Assembly (NCBI GenBank): GCA_963845285.1
Contig: CAWJRO010000002.1
Location: 1-9,535, forward strand
DNA from: Methanobacterium_C sp963845285
Lineage (GTDB): Archaea > Methanobacteriota > Methanobacteria > Methanobacteriales > Methanobacteriaceae
Direction: 5' to 3'
DNA length: 9,535 nucleotides
Numbering within the stretch: position 1 is the first letter of the stretch; every line of letters starts with the position of its first letter. Positions 6,317-9,535 of the stretch are shown here, one piece after another. Under the pieces are notes generated by a model that was not told the origin of the DNA, did not search any database, and was given only the letters and a program-made list of their open reading frames with translations. The translations under genes and the position numbers were made by a program.

Positions 6317-6610
6317 TAGTACCACAATCCATTTTCGTAGAAAAACCTAATTTATACGTTAAAGTTAAATATTCTATCCATATTTTATTTATTTTTTTAT
6401 TTATTTTGTTTTTTTTATTTATTTTTTTTATTTTATTCTATTCAAAAACTTTATCTGTAATGATATTAAAGATTGTATTGGCATGTTTATACTTGATAAT
6501 AACAAATATCCCTTTGTTATTGCTCCTTTTATATAAAGATGTATTGTACCAAAGTATAAATAACATGCTTATGTTAATCATTTATGATTTAAGAGAGGTG
6601 TCTGGTAAAT
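6317..6610. other. Divergent intergenic region between hisD and the UPF0058 gene
   Basis: The region holds the hisD promoter side, a very T-rich stretch on the plus strand at about 6384-6436 (TTTATT-type runs, A-rich on the hisD strand), and the UPF0058 promoter and leader. For hisD, minus-strand TATA-like sequences lie near 6350-6356 and 6362-6376; neither stands out. An open frame at 6406-6624 is judged spurious. Confidence 0.5.
6527..6538 (+). promoter_or_regulatory. Probable TATA box of the UPF0058 gene
   Basis: TTTTATATAAAG is a good archaeal TATA box and would give a start near 6560. A second candidate, AAAGTATAAATAAC (6551-6564), would start transcription near 6585. Both place the GAGGTG site (6595-6600) within the leader. 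Confidence 0.5.
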
Positions 6611-6940
6611 ATGTACAAGGATGAGCTTATACAACTACATCAATTTCTGGTATTTGTTTTAAAGTATCTCGATGAGGAATATGAAGTAAAAGAAGAGTGT
6701 AAAGAGTATTTATCTCTCAATATAAGCCCTCACCACATTCACCGAACAAAAGCAGAGCATAAACATGCTGTTTTTGTATTATCCGCAGCTATTTCTGAAA
6801 TAATCGCAAAAAACAACGATGGAACTTCTTCTAATGTCCCTAATGGTTTGGCGGAACTTGTGAAACGGTCCAAAAAGGAGTTAATAAGATTTCAGGACCA
6901 AAATGCTTTAAAATATAATAAACAGAAAATAAAAATGTAA
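6611..6940 (+). CDS. UPF0058 family protein, function unknown
   Basis: The 109-residue product matches my memory of the archaeal UPF0058 family, in particular the N-terminus MYKDELIQLHQFL and the central block ISPHHIHRTKAEHKHA (residues 38-53). The sequence looks all-helical and soluble, with no signal peptide or membrane segment. The histidine-rich block (H41, H42, H44, H50, H52), together with C30, could bind a metal, but this is inference. The family is restricted to archaea as far as I know and has no established function. The C-terminal tail (about 70-109) is polar and Lys-rich. The ATG is supported by GAGGTG at 6595-6600, ten bases upstream, slightly further than usual. The gene is divergent from hisD and followed by a long A+T-rich gap, so it is probably transcribed alone. 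Confidence 0.88.
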   Translation: MYKDELIQLHQFLVFVLKYLDEEYEVKEECKEYLSLNISPHHIHRTKAEHKHAVFVLSAAISEIIAKNNDGTSSNVPNGLAELVKRSKKELIRFQDQNALKYNKQKIKM

Positions 6941-7417
6941 AATTTTCATTAAATGAATGTTGGAAATCCATTGAATAAGACTGCCAATTGTTAATTTAAG
7001 ATTGGTATGTAAAAATGTGAATAATAGAATCAATATAAAATAATAGAATTATGTAATATTACTAATAATAAAATTTATAATACAAATAAATAGTTATTAT
7101 TTTTATAATTAAATATATTAAATAAAATATGTAATAATTAAAGGGAATTTAAGAAATTAGTCCATTAATATGAAAATTGGGAATTCAATAAACAAATCAA
7201 TCCACGAATTTTTACTACTGAATTTTTATTATAGTTAATTAACCAGTAATATTTATTAATTACATTTGGTCATTAAATCTCAAATCTCCTAAAAATTAAG
7301 ATTAACTAAAAAATTAAAACTAAATTAAAAATAATAATTAGAGTTAAGGTTTAAGAGTTGATTTAAAGTTTAATGAGTTTTAAGGAGTAAGTTTAAAGGT
7401 TAAATGAGTGTATCACC
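6941..7417. other. Long A+T-rich gap before cpgS, no gene seen
   Basis: The stretch is extremely A+T-rich, above all at 7000-7140. I see no supported gene, RNA gene or T-run terminator. Small palindromes are TTCATTaAATGAA (6945-6957), right after the UPF0058 stop, and GTAATATTAC (7053-7062). The last 75 bases before cpgS have a different character: they repeat GAGTT and TTTAAAGGTTAA-like words and are G/A/T-rich with almost no C. Confidence 0.6.
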
Positions 7418-8812
7418 ATGAAAACTATAAGAAAAATGGTATGCTTAGTTGACGGAGAACATTATCTGCCCGTCACAAAATCTGCCCTTGACATGTTGGA
7501 TAACCTTGAACACAACGAAGTTGTTGCAGTTGTTTTCATAGGAGGCACAGAAAAGTTACGGGAAACCTCAGAAGAGGGAGTTGTTGAAAAACTTGGAAGA
7601 CCCGTTCATTTCGGTGATAATCCACATAAGATACCTTACACTGTCATAGGTAAAGTCATAGCAAAATATGACGCCGATGTTGTAATGGATCTAAGCGACG
7701 AGCCCATAGTTGATTACTCAAAGCGGTTCAAAATTGCAACCATTGTGCTTGATATGGGAATACCATACGAAGGTCCTGATTTTAAGTTTTATCCTGTTTC
7801 AGAATATGATGTTCTTAAAAAACCATCGTTTAAGATACTTGGAACAGGTAAAAGAATAGGTAAAACTGCAGTATCTGCATACGCAGCCAGACTCATTCAT
7901 AAAAAAGATTACAATCCCTGTGTGGTTGCAATGGGCAGAGGGGGTCCAGAAGAACCTGAAATCGTACATGGGGATAAAATAGAATTAACACCACAGTACC
8001 TCATGGAACAGTCTGACAAAGGAGTTCACGCAGCATCGGACCATTGGGAAGATGCATTAATGAGCCGAATCCTTACAATAGGATGTAGAAGATGTGGTGG
8101 CGGAATGGTTGGAGATGTTTTCATAACCAACATGAAAAAGGGAGCTCAAATTGCAAATGACGTTGATTCAGACTTCGTTATTATCGAAGGAAGTGGAGCG
8201 GCCATTCCACCAATAAAGACAGATAAGCATATCGTGCTTGTAGGTGCCAACCAACCCCTAATTAATATCGAAAATTTCTTCGGACCATTCAGAATAAAAA
8301 TGGCTGATCTTGTGGTTTTAACCATGTGCGAAGAACCAATGGCAAGCGCAAACAAGGTTAAACGTATCATAAAATTTATAGAAGGGATAAATCCCACTGC
8401 AACAGTCATACCAACAGTTTTCAGGCCAAAACCCCTTGCAGACATCACCGGCAAAAACGTTTTATTTGCAACAACAGCACCGGACTCAATAAAAGATGTG
8501 CTCATAGAACATCTTGAGAATAATTATGACTGTAGAATAGTAGGTACAACACCTCATTTGTCTAATAGACCTTTGCTGCAAAAAGACATCGAGAAGTACA
8601 TTGACGAAGCGGATGTAATGCTTACTGAACTTAAGGCTGCTGCAGTTGATGTTGCAACTAAAGATGCCCTTAAAGCAGGGCTTGAAGTTGTTTACTGTGA
8701 CAACATACCACTCGTAATTGAAGGAAACTATGAAAAACTTCAGGATACCATAATAAAAGTTACTGACAGTGCCATAACTGCATTTGAAGCCAAAGCTAGT
8801 GCAGAAAGGTGA
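7418..8812 (+). CDS. cpgS: Cyclic 2,3-diphosphoglycerate synthetase
   Basis: The enzyme closes 2,3-diphosphoglycerate into cyclic 2,3-diphosphoglycerate with ATP in the cytoplasm. The product is a potassium-paired solute and phosphate store of Methanobacteriales, Methanothermus and Methanopyrus. The 464-residue length is close to the Methanothermus fervidus enzyme (about 460). The N-terminal domain starts MKTIRKMVCLVDGEHYLPVT and includes VVFIGGTEKL (38-47). A P-loop, GTGKRIGKT (142-150), is followed by AMGRGGPEEPE (171-181), a CRRCGGG block (223-229) and a Walker B-like FVIIEGSGA (253-261). The first ATG is used; a weak GAGTG (7406-7410) lies seven bases before it, and the next in-frame ATG (codon 7) has no ribosome binding site. 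The leader is long and repetitive. The deformylase-like gene follows after 70 bp and may be cotranscribed. Confidence 0.95.
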   Translation: MKTIRKMVCLVDGEHYLPVTKSALDMLDNLEHNEVVAVVFIGGTEKLRETSEEGVVEKLGRPVHFGDNPHKIPYTVIGKVIAKYDADVVMDLSDEPIVDYSKRFKIATIVLDMGIPYEGPDFKFYPVSEYDVLKKPSFKILGTGKRIGKTAVSAYAARLIHKKDYNPCVVAMGRGGPEEPEIVHGDKIELTPQYLMEQSDKGVHAASDHWEDALMSRILTIGCRRCGGGMVGDVFITNMKKGAQIANDVDSDFVIIEGSGAAIPPIKTDKHIVLVGANQPLINIENFFGPFRIKMADLVVLTMCEEPMASANKVKRIIKFIEGINPTATVIPTVFRPKPLADITGKNVLFATTAPDSIKDVLIEHLENNYDCRIVGTTPHLSNRPLLQKDIEKYIDEADVMLTELKAAAVDVATKDALKAGLEVVYCDNIPLVIEGNYEKLQDTIIKVTDSAITAFEAKASAER

Positions 8813-8830
8813 TTTTTTGGGTCAAAAAAT
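8812..8830. repeat. Perfect inverted repeat at the cpgS stop codon
   Basis: ATTTTTTG (8812-8819) and CAAAAAAT (8823-8830) pair perfectly around a GGT loop. The first arm begins on the last base of the cpgS stop codon. As no T-run follows, it is not a typical terminator; the T6 inside the first arm could still slow polymerase. Confidence 0.6.
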
Positions 8831-8882
8831 ACAACACCCACAAAAGAACCATAAATTAGAATATAAAAAATTTTTAAAATAG

Positions 8883-9392
8883 TTGTCTTTTGGTATTCAG
8901 GAAAAAAAACTTATAGAAAAACTTGAAATCCCTGAAGATGCTTTCCTCCCATTTTTATTCTCGATCAAATTTGGTGGTGATTGGAGTCTTAAAACAGATT
9001 CTACAAATGCCATGGCCATCAAAGAGAAAATTACACCCTATAATGCAGATAAGATGGAAGGTTGTACTCTGGAAAAGGTTTTTCTATTTTTAAACCCGCA
9101 AATAATTGAAGAAATTGGTAAAGTTCGCCGCCTTGAGAAATGTGGGAATAAAAAGGACCGTGAGATTGTTGAAAGACCTTTCAAGGTAAAAATAGATGCA
9201 GAACGTATAATAAATGCTGTTTTGGATCCTGTTACTATGGAAATAACAATTGAAACCATTCATGGCCCTTTAAGTTTTGAGGGACCAAGTGCATATGGAA
9301 TATCCCATGAAATGGAACATTTATCTGGAAGCGAATCAAAAGGGAAATTTTTATGGGAATTCAAATACATTCTAAATAATAAAAAGTTGTAA
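8883..9392 (+). CDS. Peptide deformylase-like metalloprotein (divergent, role unknown)
   Basis: The 169-residue product is close to the usual length of peptide deformylase (168 in E. coli), but only its C-terminal half resembles that family. FLNPQIIEEIG (69-79) matches the LINPELLEKSG strand. C87 lies 16 residues after the Asn of NP, the spacing of the metal-binding Cys in E. coli. GPSAYGISHEMEHLSG (134-149) matches GLLAICIQHEMDHLVG, giving an HExxH site with H142 and H146 as ligands and E143 as the likely catalytic residue. Motif 1 (GLAAPQ) is not recognisable, motif 2 (EGCLS) is changed to EKCGN, and there is an insertion of about 14 residues before HExxH. Whether it is active on formyl-Met is therefore doubtful. 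A stop codon (8880-8882) directly precedes the TTG start, which has no ribosome binding site; translation may be leaderless, as TATA-like DNA lies at 8851-8870. The comparison is from memory, without a search. Confidence 0.6.
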   Translation: MSFGIQEKKLIEKLEIPEDAFLPFLFSIKFGGDWSLKTDSTNAMAIKEKITPYNADKMEGCTLEKVFLFLNPQIIEEIGKVRRLEKCGNKKDREIVERPFKVKIDAERIINAVLDPVTMEITIETIHGPLSFEGPSAYGISHEMEHLSGSESKGKFLWEFKYILNNKKL

Positions 9393-9461
9393 ATAAGAAA
9401 TAATAAACATGTTAAATCAATAAATTGAATACATAAATCAATTAAATGAGTTTAAAAATCC

Positions 9462-9470
9462 TTTTTTCTT
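9462..9470 (+). terminator. T-rich run after the deformylase-like gene, possible terminator
   Basis: TTTTTTCTT about 70 nt after the stop codon at 9392 is the first T-run downstream. There is no clear stem before it. Confidence 0.3.
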
Positions 9471-9480
9471 GAATTTTGCT

Positions 9481-9524
9481 GAAATATCCTTTAAAAAGAG
9501 AAATATCCTTTAAAAAGATATTTC
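9481..9524. repeat. Two-copy 19-bp direct repeat with overlapping inverted repeat
   Basis: GAAATATCCTTTAAAAAGA occurs twice in a row (9481-9499 and 9500-9518) without mismatch. The second copy also starts an inverted repeat, GAAATATC (9500-9507) with GATATTTC (9517-9524). It could be an operator or promoter element of a gene beyond the right edge (the TTTAAAAA core is TATA-like), or simple repeat DNA. Confidence 0.7.
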
Positions 9525-9535
9525 CAATAAAGTCA

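Noticed and set aside
6406..6624. Open frame for a 72-residue hydrophobic peptide (plus strand)
   Set aside because: It is read from the T-rich promoter region of the UPF0058 gene, so the Phe/Leu/Ile content reflects base composition. It has no ribosome binding site and overlaps the well-supported start at 6611.
8812..8830. Intrinsic terminator of cpgS
   Set aside because: The inverted repeat is perfect but its stem is almost all A/T and no T-run follows it, so I list it as a repeat only.

Overview
The window looks like chromosomal DNA of a methanogenic archaeon of the order Methanobacteriales, most likely Methanobacterium or a close relative. The evidence is a cyclic 2,3-diphosphoglycerate synthetase gene (cpgS, the enzyme for a solute typical of this order), an archaeal-type aspartyl-tRNA synthetase, and a UPF0058 gene. 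Very A+T-rich DNA, archaeal TATA-like boxes and GAGGTG ribosome binding sites fit the same picture. Several genes start with TTG or GTG.

Layout, left to right. A SAM-dependent methyltransferase gene (minus strand) runs off the left edge. A divergent plus-strand gene encodes a coiled-coil membrane protein and ends in a good hairpin/T-tract terminator. Next come a 105-bp MITE-like element and a minus-strand block: a BaiN/YhiN (HI0933)-type flavoprotein, a perfect 20-bp tandem repeat array, aspS (aspartyl-tRNA synthetase, probably the non-discriminating Asp/Asn type), two more MITE-like copies, and hisD (histidinol dehydrogenase). The right third is on the plus strand: the UPF0058 gene, a 477-bp A+T-rich gap, cpgS, and a 169-aa protein whose C-terminal half resembles peptide deformylase.

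The genes do not form one pathway. They are mostly separately transcribed housekeeping genes (histidine synthesis, tRNA charging, compatible solute synthesis) set between accessory intergenic DNA. Only cpgS and the deformylase-like gene, 70 bp apart, might share a transcript.

The most notable items are: (1) the deformylase-like protein in an organism whose initiator methionine is not expected to be formylated; (2) the 20-bp array, in which ACTT recurs exactly every 10 bp for 134 bp just after the aspS stop codon; (3) a three-copy, about 107-bp inverted-repeat element family with 4-bp target duplications, one copy of which may act as the hisD terminator. I found no defence system, CRISPR array, tRNA or rRNA, and no clear multi-gene novel system.
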